Source: Bradyrhizobium sp. B124 (GTDB taxonomy: Bacteria > Pseudomonadota > Alphaproteobacteria > Rhizobiales > Xanthobacteraceae). Taken from it: a stretch of DNA of 64,000 nucleotides. Position 1 is the stretch's first letter. Each line of letters starts with the position of its first letter. Below are positions 36,525 through 44,357 of this stretch, piece after piece. The notes under the pieces were generated by a model. It saw only the letters and a list, made by a program, of their open reading frames with translations, did no database searches and had not been told where the DNA came from. The stretch is taken from the NCBI RefSeq assembly GCF_038967635.1, contig NZ_CP152413.1:1674001-1738000 (forward strand). Reading direction: 5' to 3'. Position numbers and translations under genes: made by a program.

Positions 36525-37202
36525 ATGCAGACCCAGAACGCCATTTCTATCGAGAACAGCCGTCACCCGACCAGCATCCTCAGCCGACAGGCGCGCGTTG
36601 AGGGGCCCTTCGGCATGATTGGGACGCCGATGCGGTTCGCACGCAACAGCGAGATTTACGGCGAGGATGAGGCCGCCGAATACCTCTATCAGGTCGTCTC
36701 CGGCGCCGTCCGAACCTACAAGATTCTGGAAGACGGACGTCGCCAGATCGGTGCTTTTTATCTGCCCGGCGATATCTTCGGCTTCGAGGCCGGCGAGACC
36801 CATATCTCCTCGGCTGAAGCCGTCTCCGAGGCCCGGGTCATCGTGGTCAAGCGCGCCGCGCTCATGGTCCGAGCCGGCCACGAAAAGGATCTGGCACGCC
36901 AGCTGTGGGACGCTACGGCCCAGGAGCTGCGCCGTTTCCAGGAGCATCTGATGCTCCTGATCTGCAGCGCCGAAGATCGTGTCGTCGGCTTCCTTCATGA
37001 CATGGCGCGCCGCGCCGTCAAGAATGCCGCCATCGAGCTCCCGATGTCGCGCCAGGATATCGCCGACTATCTCGGTCTGACGATCGAAACGGTGTCGCGC
37101 ACCTTTACCCAGCTTGAGCAGAACGGCGTGATCTCGCTTCCGACCTCGCGCCGGGTGGAACTGCGCAACCGTGCGATGTCGAACCGGATCATGGCGGCGT
37201 GA
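36525..37202 (+). CDS. fixK: FixK, CRP/FNR-type transcriptional activator
   Basis: 225 residues: cyclic-nucleotide-binding-like beta roll (about 35-120) and CRP helix-turn-helix (about 172-208; SRQDIADYLGLTIETVSRTF). The recognition helix E-T-V-S-R fits FNR/FixK sites of TTGA-N6-TCAA type. No N-terminal Fe-S cysteine cluster: the only cysteine is Cys147. The start MQTQNAISIE is preferred over an in-frame codon 48 bases upstream. FixJ-like sites precede it; hemN follows. Likely the activator of the boxes listed here; FixK1 or FixK2 cannot be told apart without comparison. Confidence 0.93.
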   Translation: MQTQNAISIENSRHPTSILSRQARVEGPFGMIGTPMRFARNSEIYGEDEAAEYLYQVVSGAVRTYKILEDGRRQIGAFYLPGDIFGFEAGETHISSAEAVSEARVIVVKRAALMVRAGHEKDLARQLWDATAQELRRFQEHLMLLICSAEDRVVGFLHDMARRAVKNAAIELPMSRQDIADYLGLTIETVSRTFTQLEQNGVISLPTSRRVELRNRAMSNRIMAA

Positions 37203-37254
37203 GAGGGCGAGCCAAGCTCCGATGATCGACGGCGAGTGAGAGGCGAGGAATCCA

Positions 37255-38607
37255 ATGCGGTCGGGCCTGGCGATCACCTATGGGCAGGACAGGCTGCCGC
37301 GCTATACCAGCTATCCCACGGCTCCGCATTTTTCTGCGGAGGTCGGCGAGGCTGATTACCGGACGTGGCTGAGGTCGGTTCCAGCCCGCCGGCCGGCCTC
37401 GATCTACCTGCATGTGCCGTTTTGCCGGTCGATGTGCTGGTACTGCGGGTGCCACACCTCCATCGCCAATCGCGACGAACCGGTCGCCATTTACGCCGCC
37501 GGCCTTCGCACCGAGGCGCACCTCGTTGCGGAAGCGGTCGGTCAGCGGATGCCCGTCTCCCACATCCATTTCGGTGGCGGCACCCCGACGATCATGACGC
37601 CCGAAACCTTCGCCGATCTCGTCAGCGCGCTACGCTACTCGTTCTTCGTGCAGCCCGACGCCGAGATCGCCGTCGAGATCGATCCGCGCACCCTGACCGA
37701 GCCGATGGCGGAGGCATTGGGCTACAGCGGCGTCAACCGCGCGAGCCTTGGCGTCCAGAGCTTCGATCCTGTCGTTCAGCACGCCATCAATCGCTCGCAG
37801 AGCCTTGAGCAGACCGCGGAAGCGGTCGAGCGGCTGCGCCGTGCTGGCGTCAGTCGCATCAACTTCGACCTGCTCTACGGCCTGCCTTCTCAGACTGTCG
37901 CTTCCTGCCTGGATACTGTCGACAGATGCGTCGCGCTGCGGCCCGACCGGCTTTCCGTGTTCGGATATGCCCATATTCCCTCCTTCAAGAAGCATCAGCG
38001 CATCATCGACGAAGCGTCGCTGCCGGATAGTCTCGAGCGGCATCGTCAGTCCGAAGCAATCGCGCAGGCACTGACCGATGCCGGATACATCCGCATCGGC
38101 CTCGACCATTTCGCGCTCCCCGGCGACAATCTGGCCATGGCAAAGCGCGAGGGCCGGCTGCGGCGTAACTTCCAAGGTTATACGGACGATTCTGCGGAGA
38201 CCCTGATTGGTCTGGGCGCCAGCGCAATCGGCCGCATGCCGCAGGGCTTCGTGCAGAATGCGGTCGCGACACGCGACTACCTTGCGCGCGTCGCCGAGGA
38301 CCGGCTTGCCACCGTCAAGGGCTACATGCTGACCGCGGAGGACCGTTTCCGTGCCGACATCATCGAGCGCATCATGTGCGACATGGCCGTGGACCTGCCG
38401 GGAGTGTGCCGCCGACACCGCTGGGATCCGAGTTCGGCCGTCGTCGATCGTTCCCGGCTCGACAGACTGATCGCGGACGGTGCCGTGACGATGATGGGCG
38501 ATCGCCTCTCGATCAACGATGACGCGGAATTCCTGGCCCGAAGCGTCGCCTCGGCGTTCGACGCTCACCTTGGTCGCGCCACGGCCCGGCATAGCCGAGC
38601 GGTCTAG
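37255..38607 (+). CDS. hemN: Oxygen-independent coproporphyrinogen III dehydrogenase
   Basis: Radical SAM enzyme that makes protoporphyrinogen IX when oxygen is scarce. 450 residues; the SAM cluster motif CRSMCWYCGC places cysteines at 57, 61 and 64, followed by GGGTPT. The C-terminal HemN domain is complete. The position 52 bp after fixK and the need of the cbb3 oxidase and cytochromes for heme fit. No FixK box is seen in front, so it is probably read from the fixK promoter. Confidence 0.95.
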   Translation: MRSGLAITYGQDRLPRYTSYPTAPHFSAEVGEADYRTWLRSVPARRPASIYLHVPFCRSMCWYCGCHTSIANRDEPVAIYAAGLRTEAHLVAEAVGQRMPVSHIHFGGGTPTIMTPETFADLVSALRYSFFVQPDAEIAVEIDPRTLTEPMAEALGYSGVNRASLGVQSFDPVVQHAINRSQSLEQTAEAVERLRRAGVSRINFDLLYGLPSQTVASCLDTVDRCVALRPDRLSVFGYAHIPSFKKHQRIIDEASLPDSLERHRQSEAIAQALTDAGYIRIGLDHFALPGDNLAMAKREGRLRRNFQGYTDDSAETLIGLGASAIGRMPQGFVQNAVATRDYLARVAEDRLATVKGYMLTAEDRFRADIIERIMCDMAVDLPGVCRRHRWDPSSAVVDRSRLDRLIADGAVTMMGDRLSINDDAEFLARSVASAFDAHLGRATARHSRAV

Positions 38608-38731
38608 ATTGCGACCATGGCGGGGGTCGAACAATCAGAAAGCATGGATCGTCACCAACTGTGGGCGGCTTGCCCAACTCGGTTGCCTGCCCAATACCGA
38701 GCATGTTCAGCGCAGTTACACGATCGTCCGG

Positions 38732-38745
38732 TTGATAGGGATCAA
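38732..38745 (+). promoter_or_regulatory. FixK box upstream of CBS-BON gene
   Basis: Perfect TTGA-N6-TCAA (TTGATAGGGATCAA), centred 70.5 bp upstream of the GTG at 38809. Confidence 0.82.
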
Positions 38746-38808
38746 CACACGTTGCGCCTTCCAGGAGTTAGCTGGGGGCTTGTCAGTTCATGTCGGAGGA
38801 TCTACGCC

Positions 38809-39564
38809 GTGCGCGTACGGGAGATCATGTCACGGAACGTCATCACAATCGATGCTGATGCATCGGTGATCGATGCCATCAAGACGATGCTGTCCCATCA
38901 CATCAGTGGCCTTCCTGTCGTCGATCGGGATGGCGCGCTCGTCGGGATTCTGTCGGACGGAGATTTCATCCGCCGCGTGGAAGTTGGAACGGAGAAGCGC
39001 CGCGGCCGCTGGCTTGCGATGCTCACAGGCTCGAGCCAGGTCGCACTCGACTTCGCCCGTCAACACGGCCGCAAGGTCAATCAGATCATGTCGCCCAACC
39101 CGATCACTATCGAGGAGGACACCCCGCTCGAGCAGGTCGTTCAACTCATGGAATCGCACGGCGTGACGCGATTTCCGGTCATGCGCGATAACAAGCTGGT
39201 TGGGATGGTCACACGCACGGATTTCATGACCGCCATCGCAAACCTTCGCCTCGACCTATCCTCCTCTTCCGGCGACGACGACCAGATTTGCGCATCGGTC
39301 ATTGCGGCGCTGGCCCATGCGCCCTGGCGACCCGCTGCGCTGAACGTGAGCGTGCACGACGGGATCGTCAGCTTGCGCGGCAACATCCGGAACGACAATG
39401 CGCGCAAGGCCACGACCGTTGCGGTGGAGAACGTTGCGGGCGTGAAGCGGGTCGACGACCAATTGGTGAAAATCAACTACCCGCCGCCGGAGGAGGACTA
39501 TGGCGGCGGCGACTTTGTCTCGTTGGAGGAAGAGCCTTCGACGGAAGACGATCAGCCCTTTTAG
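38809..39564 (+). CDS. CBS-CBS-BON domain protein with acidic tail
   Basis: GTG start at 38809 (MRVREIMSRNVITIDA), 8 nt after a GGAGGA site; upstream in-frame residues are not family-like. CBS pair (about 3-150) and BON (about 170-225), then a unique acidic tail EEDYGGGDFVSLEEEPSTEDD, about 25 residues, that no other paralogue here has. This tail may be a regulatory or partner-binding segment. Confidence 0.85.
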   Translation: MRVREIMSRNVITIDADASVIDAIKTMLSHHISGLPVVDRDGALVGILSDGDFIRRVEVGTEKRRGRWLAMLTGSSQVALDFARQHGRKVNQIMSPNPITIEEDTPLEQVVQLMESHGVTRFPVMRDNKLVGMVTRTDFMTAIANLRLDLSSSSGDDDQICASVIAALAHAPWRPAALNVSVHDGIVSLRGNIRNDNARKATTVAVENVAGVKRVDDQLVKINYPPPEEDYGGGDFVSLEEEPSTEDDQPF

Positions 39565-39615
39565 GCTGGCGAGAGGCCCCGATGATCGTGCCGACGGCGC
39601 CTGGGCGTCGCCAGA

Positions 39616-39792
39616 TCAGGCGCCAGTTCGGTTTTCAGGCAGGATCGATCGCCTCCCGGTGATTTCCTCGCCCGACTCGTCGATGACCACCACGTTGCTG
39701 TGCGTGATCGCGGCGGCGACGTTCGCGAATTCAAGTCCGATCCGATCACGGACCGGAACACCATCCTTCGTGTCGAAATAGTAGGTTCTCAT
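39616..39792 (-). CDS. DUF6894-type small protein (58 aa)
   Basis: Starts MRTYYFDTKDGVPVRDRIGLEF, the opening pattern of DUF6894 proteins found in many rhizobia. Central VVVIDESGEEITG. Soluble, function unknown. The ribosome-binding site is weak. Confidence 0.68.
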   Translation of the reverse strand: MRTYYFDTKDGVPVRDRIGLEFANVAAAITHSNVVVIDESGEEITGRRSILPENRTGA

Positions 39793-39832
39793 CAGGATCT
39801 ACACGTATCCGATTGAAAAGCGCCCGCCCAAA

Positions 39833-39871
39833 GAAGCTGCCAGCTTGCGGCAGTCGGCAGTCGGCAGCTTC
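39833..39871. repeat. Inverted repeat in divergent spacer
   Basis: GAAGCTGCC at 39833-39841 and GGCAGCTTC at 39863-39871, 21 bp apart, with a short CAGTCGG tandem between. It could form a hairpin or be a recombination scar. Confidence 0.45.
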
Positions 39872-39979
39872 AGTGGGCTGCTGTGCGCAGTTGGGGGATC
39901 TGCGCGGGCCCAAGCAAAGCGGAATGCTGAGGCGTCGGAATGATCTGCATCAATCCGAATTGCGATCTTCTGTCGCGTC

Positions 39980-40546
39980 TTGAGACGCGATCTGTCCCGC
40001 TCCATTGCTGATGCAGGCACGAGCGGCCCAATCGACGAGGAGGATGCCGAGAGACCCCAATCACGGAATATGGCGGATATCCTGCGGTTCACGTTCGTCG
40101 TGGGCTCGATTTCATCGCTATTCGACATTGCGACTTTCACCATTCTCCTGAAGGTCTTCCACACCGATGCGGCCGCGTTCCAAACCGGCTGGTTCCTGGA
40201 ATCGATCGCTACACAGATCCTCGTGATCTTTCTGATCTGCTCGCGACGGCCGCCGTGGCGCGCCAGCCGCCCGCATCGCATCCTGGCATTGGGCTCGCTG
40301 GGCGCGCTTGCTTCAGGCATTTTCCTGGCGCTGGGACCGTTCGGTACCTTGTTCGGTTTTGCGGACCTGCCGCCTGTGCTCCTCGGCGCGATTGCTTTGA
40401 TAACGATCAGCTACCTCGCCATGGCCGAGGCTGGAAAGCATCTTGCGCTCCCAGCCGCCGCACAGCCAAATCGCGCTACGCTGGCGCGACAGCATCCCGC
40501 CAGCGATGCCGCACTGAATGGACGACCCACAGACACTACCCATTAG
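39980..40546 (+). pseudogene. C-terminal fragment of an MgtA-type P-type ATPase
   Basis: Frame open from a TTG at 39980. From about residue 14 the sequence (PIDEEDAERPQSRNMADILRF, then FVVGSISSLFDIATFTILL, QTGWFLESIATQILVIFLI and LGPFGTLFGFADLPP) aligns segment by segment with the last membrane helices of MgtA/MgtB magnesium ATPases. The P-domain, ATP-binding domain and first six helices are missing, and the preceding 100 bp do not encode them. A near-consensus FixK box (ATGA-N6-TCAA, 39940-39953) is upstream, so it may be expressed as a small membrane protein. Listed as a remnant; a working truncated product is possible. Confidence 0.72.
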
Positions 40547-40564
40547 CGGGAGCGCGGATCAGAG

Positions 40565-40578
40565 TTGATCCGCATCAA
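40565..40578 (+). promoter_or_regulatory. FixK box upstream of small membrane protein gene
   Basis: Perfect TTGA-N6-TCAA, centred 64.5 bp upstream of the ATG at 40636. Confidence 0.8.
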
Positions 40579-40635
40579 AGCCATTCTTCCCCCGAATGCG
40601 ATCCTTGCACTGGTACGATATGGCTTTGACCACAA

Positions 40636-40872
40636 ATGGATCGATCACGGCAACGGAACGCACAGAGACTTGACGACACGAGCGATAGCAATGCTCGGGC
40701 CGCTACAGCCTCTACACCGGCCCCAACATTCAACCAGCTGGTCCGACGCCGCCAGCGTCGAAACGGCCCGACCGTCTCATGGTACGGCCGTCTGCTGATC
40801 GTCGGAGCATTGCTGGTCGCCGCCGGCTGGCAGATCTTCCAGCTGCTTCTGACTATCATCACTCTCGACTGA
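40636..40872 (+). CDS. Small single-span membrane protein (78 aa)
   Basis: Polar N-terminal part (about 1-45, Ser/Arg-rich) and one hydrophobic helix near the C-terminus (WYGRLLIVGALLVAAGWQIFQLLL). No clear ribosome-binding site, but the FixK spacing supports this ATG. No family recognised. Confidence 0.55.
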   Translation: MDRSRQRNAQRLDDTSDSNARAATASTPAPTFNQLVRRRQRRNGPTVSWYGRLLIVGALLVAAGWQIFQLLLTIITLD

Positions 40873-40896
40873 AGGTTCGTTGAACGGATTTCGGGC

Positions 40897-41157
40897 TCAG
40901 CGGGACATCGGGGGCGCGTCCTGCACCAACTCGACTGAACCATACGCGTCGGAGTCCGACTTTCGGAAGTACACCGAGCCCTCTCCCGGAACGCTCACAC
41001 AATGATGCTTCCTGGAAAATTGTGCGACCTTGGCGGCAGCGACCTCGTTGATCCCAAATAGCCGCTCATAATCACGATCGGAAATTCTCAAGACAGCGCC
41101 CGCGCCGAGACGATCGAGTCGGGACCGCAACTCGGCAAGAGTGAGGTTTTCATTCAT
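40897..41157 (-). CDS. Hypothetical protein (86 aa)
   Basis: Starts MNENLTLAELRSRLDRLGAG. Mixed alpha/beta look (AVLRISDRDYERLFGINEVAAAKVAQFSRKHHC, then SVYFRKSDSD). No membrane helix and no recognised family. It is 16 bp downstream of the DUF2892 gene, so probably its operon partner. Confidence 0.7.
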   Translation of the reverse strand: MNENLTLAELRSRLDRLGAGAVLRISDRDYERLFGINEVAAAKVAQFSRKHHCVSVPGEGSVYFRKSDSDAYGSVELVQDAPPMSR

Positions 41158-41173
41158 TATTGTTATCAGATCT

Positions 41174-41386
41174 CTAGATCGAGCTGGACTTCTGCCGCGT
41201 GTTGATTCCCAGCAACGTGTAGAGCGGGCAGTACGAGAAGAATGCCGTCGCGATCAGGACGAATCCGAGAGTCCCGGCGACCAGCCATCCTGCTCCAAGC
41301 GAGCCGTCCTTCAGCGTATATGCGATCACAGCCAAGCCGATGATGATCCGGGCGTACTGATCAATGAGTCCAACGTTGCGTGTCAT
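41174..41386 (-). CDS. DUF2892 small membrane protein
   Basis: 70 residues, starting MTRNVGLIDQYARIIIGLAVIAYTL. Two hydrophobic spans and FSYCPLYTLLGINTR at the C-terminus, the pattern of DUF2892 proteins (related to the membrane part of YgaP). The cysteine may interact with sulfur species, by family analogy. The FixK box is centred 63.5 bp upstream. Confidence 0.82.
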   Translation of the reverse strand: MTRNVGLIDQYARIIIGLAVIAYTLKDGSLGAGWLVAGTLGFVLIATAFFSYCPLYTLLGINTRQKSSSI

Positions 41387-41442
41387 GGCAATGCGCCTCC
41401 CTTGATGCAGCTCCATTTTGAACGCATTCCGGCACACGGCCC

Positions 41443-41456
41443 TTGATCGTGATCAA
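41443..41456 (-). promoter_or_regulatory. FixK box upstream of DUF2892 gene
   Basis: Perfect TTGA-N6-TCAA (TTGATCGTGATCAA), also a longer palindrome; centred 63.5 bp upstream of the ATG at 41386. Confidence 0.84.
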
Positions 41457-41509
41457 TTCACACGGTGCAGACCACCAAGCAGCGCCAGACCGGGGGGGAC
41501 ACAGCCGAT

Positions 41510-42331
41510 CTAATGCGACATCAGCAGGCAGATTGGGGCGTGCTGCAGCAAGCCGCGCGTCATGCCGCCGAACATCCATTCACCGAGCCGGCTATGCCCA
41601 TAGCCTCCGGTGACGATGAGGTCGGCGCCTTCGTTCCTTGCCAGCCTGACAAGGTATTCTGCGTCCGGCTCGGCCGTGTGCACCCGAACGTCGAACCGGC
41701 AATTGACGCTGTGCCGCTCGAGATAGCTCGCGACATCTCGCAAGCGGCGGGTCGCTGCGTCCTGCTCGTCAGACGTGCAGATTTCGGCGACAGTCACCTT
41801 CGAAGCCCGGGTCAGGAAGGGCAGTGCGTCGCGGACCGACAGACGGGCCTCGCGGGTGTCCTTCCAGCCGACGACAATGCGGTCGGCCGACAAGCCAGTC
41901 ACGCCTTCCGGCACCGACAGCGTGGGACGTCCCATCCGCAGGATGGCCTCAGCCGAGTCGAGGTAATGGAAATTGTCGGACTGGGCTTTCCGGCGCTTGA
42001 AGACAACCAGATCTGCCACCCTGGCCTGCTCCGCCAGGAACGCAGTCGGGGATTCCAGCGCCCATCGCCATTCCACTTTATGGCGCTCCCGCCCGGCGAT
42101 CCTCCTGAACCACTCGCCCTTCGCCGCGAGATCGGCCCGCATCCGCTTGATATCATCCTCGGTGGTCTGCTCGATGATCACGCCTTCGGCGACAAAGGGC
42201 GGATCGATGGCGGACGCTGAAACGCCGATCATCGATGCATGAAACTTGTCCGCAATGCCCTCGGCGACACGAACCTGTCCCTCGTCCTGCTGCTGAGGGT
42301 CAACGTAAACCATGACATTGGCCAAATACAT
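41510..42331 (-). CDS. Universal stress protein, tandem-domain
   Basis: 273 residues, two USP-like halves (about 1-140 and 150-273). The C-terminal VTGGYGHSRLGEWMFGGMTRGLLQHAPICLLMSH holds the family ATP-binding glycines. Paralogue of the protein at 34174. FixK box centred 67.5 bp upstream. Confidence 0.9.
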   Translation of the reverse strand: MYLANVMVYVDPQQQDEGQVRVAEGIADKFHASMIGVSASAIDPPFVAEGVIIEQTTEDDIKRMRADLAAKGEWFRRIAGRERHKVEWRWALESPTAFLAEQARVADLVVFKRRKAQSDNFHYLDSAEAILRMGRPTLSVPEGVTGLSADRIVVGWKDTREARLSVRDALPFLTRASKVTVAEICTSDEQDAATRRLRDVASYLERHSVNCRFDVRVHTAEPDAEYLVRLARNEGADLIVTGGYGHSRLGEWMFGGMTRGLLQHAPICLLMSH

Positions 42332-42391
42332 GTGCCTGCTCCACCAAGGTGAAATGATCGTCTGTTGTTGGGCATGGCGGCGCTGCCAACG

Positions 42392-42405
42392 TTGAGCCAG
42401 CTCAA
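42392..42405 (-). promoter_or_regulatory. FixK box upstream of universal stress protein gene
   Basis: Perfect TTGA-N6-TCAA (TTGAGCCAGCTCAA), centred 67.5 bp upstream of the ATG at 42331. Confidence 0.84.
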
Positions 42406-42444
42406 GCTTGCCTCGATCCCCGAAACTATTCGTCGGTCGCCTGC

Positions 42445-42729
42445 CTAATCTGGATCCCGCCCGACGCTGCGAGCCGAGCGCGCCAGCGCCTCATATCCGG
42501 CCGCAATCTTCATGAAGTGATCGCGAGTTGCCTGGTCCTGATGTCGTGCAGCCTGGCGCTTCGTCCGCTCGGCGCGGGACGCCCAATATGAAGCGTCGTC
42601 CTGAGGCTTTCCGGCACGCGGCTTCTTCTGCGCGACCTCAACGGCATTCTTCGCCGCCTGACGTGGCGGCTGCGCTTCGGTCCCGTGTTGCTGCGACGGC
42701 CGCTGCTTGGCATATCCAGAGCACATCAT
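42445..42729 (-). CDS. Small helical protein (94 aa)
   Basis: Start at 42729 (MMCSGYAKQRPSQQHG) after GGGAG. The C-terminal half ASYWASRAERTKRQAARHQDQATRDHFMKIAAGYEALARSA matches a frequent rhizobial helical motif (W-x-R-A-E-x-x-R...R-x-x-M-x-x-I-A-x-x-Y-x-x-L-A). Function unknown. Confidence 0.65.
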   Translation of the reverse strand: MMCSGYAKQRPSQQHGTEAQPPRQAAKNAVEVAQKKPRAGKPQDDASYWASRAERTKRQAARHQDQATRDHFMKIAAGYEALARSARSVGRDPD

Positions 42730-42808
42730 ACAAATCTCCCAGTTATCGAAGCACGACAGTTCCGGTCCCTTCCGACAGTTCGCCAACCGCCTCGCGGCGC
42801 CGATCGGA

Positions 42809-43180
42809 TCAATCCATCGCCGGCTCGGCAACCACGGCGCGCTCCTGAAACTGGTCGTAAGCCCCGAGCGCGTCGGCAGCGTACATCAGAGATGGTCCAC
42901 CGCCCATGTAGATCGCCAATCCGAGCGTCTCCTCGAGCTCCTTGCGGCTGACCCCAAGCTTGACCAGGGCCTCGGCGTGGAAGCCGATGCAGCCGTCGCA
43001 GTGAGCGGCAACGCCCAGCGCGAGCGCGATCAGTTCCTTTGTCCGTGCATCAAGCGCGCCATTTCTGGTTGCCGCCTGCGCCATGGCCGAGAACGCTCGC
43101 ATGGTCTCCGGAATACCCTTGCGGAGCTGGTCCAGATTGCTGGAGATGTGCTTGCAGACGTCGGCATAGTCCTTTTGCAT
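42809..43180 (-). CDS. Carboxymuconolactone decarboxylase-family (AhpD-like) protein
   Basis: 123 residues, with CDGCIGFHAEALVKLGVS (Cys-x-x-Cys and a nearby His, about residues 61-78). This is the redox-active motif of AhpD-like members rather than the true decarboxylase. A peroxidase-type redox role is likely. Two TTGC-type FixK boxes lie at 43363 and 43394, about 190-220 bp upstream. Confidence 0.86.
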   Translation of the reverse strand: MQKDYADVCKHISSNLDQLRKGIPETMRAFSAMAQAATRNGALDARTKELIALALGVAAHCDGCIGFHAEALVKLGVSRKELEETLGLAIYMGGGPSLMYAADALGAYDQFQERAVVAEPAMD

Positions 43181-43362
43181 ACGACCCTCGGTCTTCGAGA
43201 TTGGAACGGTCCAGGGGAAGGGCGGCTCTACCGACGGGGGTGCACCGGCGAACGCCGCCCTTCATCCAACGCAGCCCGGCAACACGATCTGGCCTCTCTG
43301 AAGGACGTGCGTGTTCGGCCTGCAAGGACCCACACTTTGTAACGCAGCAATCACGCGTGACA

Positions 43363-43376
43363 TTGCGCCAGATCAA
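43363..43376. promoter_or_regulatory. FixK-like box (TTGC variant), distal
   Basis: TTGC-N6-TCAA, 100.5 bp centre-to-start upstream of the CBS-BON gene at 43470. Partner of the next box. Confidence 0.55.
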
Positions 43377-43393
43377 ACCGCGCAGTTTGCCGC

Positions 43394-43407
43394 TTGCGTC
43401 AGATCAA
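43394..43407 (+). promoter_or_regulatory. FixK-like box (TTGC variant), proximal
   Basis: TTGC-N6-TCAA, centred 69.5 bp upstream of the ATG at 43470, 31 bp from the distal copy. Confidence 0.62.
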
Positions 43408-43469
43408 CACGTCCCAACCATCAGAAACTAATCTGAACACCACGTTCCAGACCGATCGGAGATATTCAG

Positions 43470-44204
43470 ATGTACGCGCACCAGATCATGGCCCGCAGGG
43501 TGCTTTCGACAACGCCGGACAGCACCATCCTCGATGCGGCAAACATCATGCTTCAGCACCGTGTCAGCGGGCTTCCCGTGATCGATCGCGACGGCACGCT
43601 CGTCGGCATTATCACCGAAGGCGATTTCCTTCATCGCAGCGAGATCGGCACCGAACGGAAGCGTAACTGGTTGACGACTTTCGTCCTCGGACCAGGAAAA
43701 TGGGCCGAGGACTACGTATTCGAGCATGGACGCAAGGTCTCGGAGATCATGACACGCACGCCGGTCACCGTAGCCGAGGATGCACCCCTGACAGCGGTCG
43801 TCGAACTGATGGAGAAGAACAACGTCAAGCGACTGCCGGTGGTTCGCAGCGGCAAGCTTGTCGGCATCATCACCCGCAGCAACTTGCTGCGAACGGTGGC
43901 GAGCCTTGCACGCGACGTACCCGCTCCGACGGAGAACGACGACCAGATCCGGCGGCACATTCTGGACGAGATCGAACGGAACGCCTGGTGCCCGTTGGGA
44001 CTGAGCGTCATCGTCCGAGACGGCATCGTTCACTTGAGCGGCGTGATCACCGAAAGCAGATTTCGCAAGGCCGCGATCGCCGCCGCCGAGAACGTCCCCG
44101 GGGTCCTCGAGGTGCATGATCATCTCTGCTGGGGCGATAGTTTCTCGGGCTACTATTTGAAATCTCCTGAAGATCAGGAGCTTGAGGAGAAGCAGACTCG
44201 CTGA
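43470..44204 (+). CDS. CBS-CBS-BON domain protein
   Basis: 244 residues from MYAHQIMARRVLSTTPD. CBS pair (about 5-150) with linker WLTTFVLGPGKWAEDYVFEHGRKV, BON (about 165-225), then DHLCWGDSFSGYYLKSPEDQ and a charged tail. Paralogue of 7267, 35444 and 38809. The tail differs from the others. It is followed by a leftover copy of another paralogue's end. Confidence 0.9.
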   Translation: MYAHQIMARRVLSTTPDSTILDAANIMLQHRVSGLPVIDRDGTLVGIITEGDFLHRSEIGTERKRNWLTTFVLGPGKWAEDYVFEHGRKVSEIMTRTPVTVAEDAPLTAVVELMEKNNVKRLPVVRSGKLVGIITRSNLLRTVASLARDVPAPTENDDQIRRHILDEIERNAWCPLGLSVIVRDGIVHLSGVITESRFRKAAIAAAENVPGVLEVHDHLCWGDSFSGYYLKSPEDQELEEKQTR

Positions 44205-44228
44205 AAGCGACTCGGCGAGGAACGTCTC

Positions 44229-44321
44229 ATGTGCTTCGGGAACCACGATCACCTCTGCTTCGTGGATACCTATACCGGCTTCTACGTCGAATCTCCCGAG
44301 GACATGAAGGCTGCGAGCTGA
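44229..44321 (+). pseudogene. Leftover 3' end of another CBS-BON gene
   Basis: Thirty codons from ATG reading HDHLCFVDTYTGFYVESPEDMKAAS, matching the C-terminal end of the CBS-BON protein at 35444 (HDHLCFVDGYSGYYVESPED) nearly residue for residue. The CBS and BON parts are absent. It begins 24 bp after the complete CBS-BON gene at 43470, as expected if two tandem copies recombined and left only the last end. Confidence 0.8.
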
Positions 44322-44357
44322 AGCGACCGGATCGTCTGGCTCTCTTTCGCGGGCCGC

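Noticed and set aside
39833..39871. Inverted repeat considered as an insertion sequence end or attachment site
   Set aside because: No transposase or integrase nearby and no target duplication; it remains listed only as a repeat.
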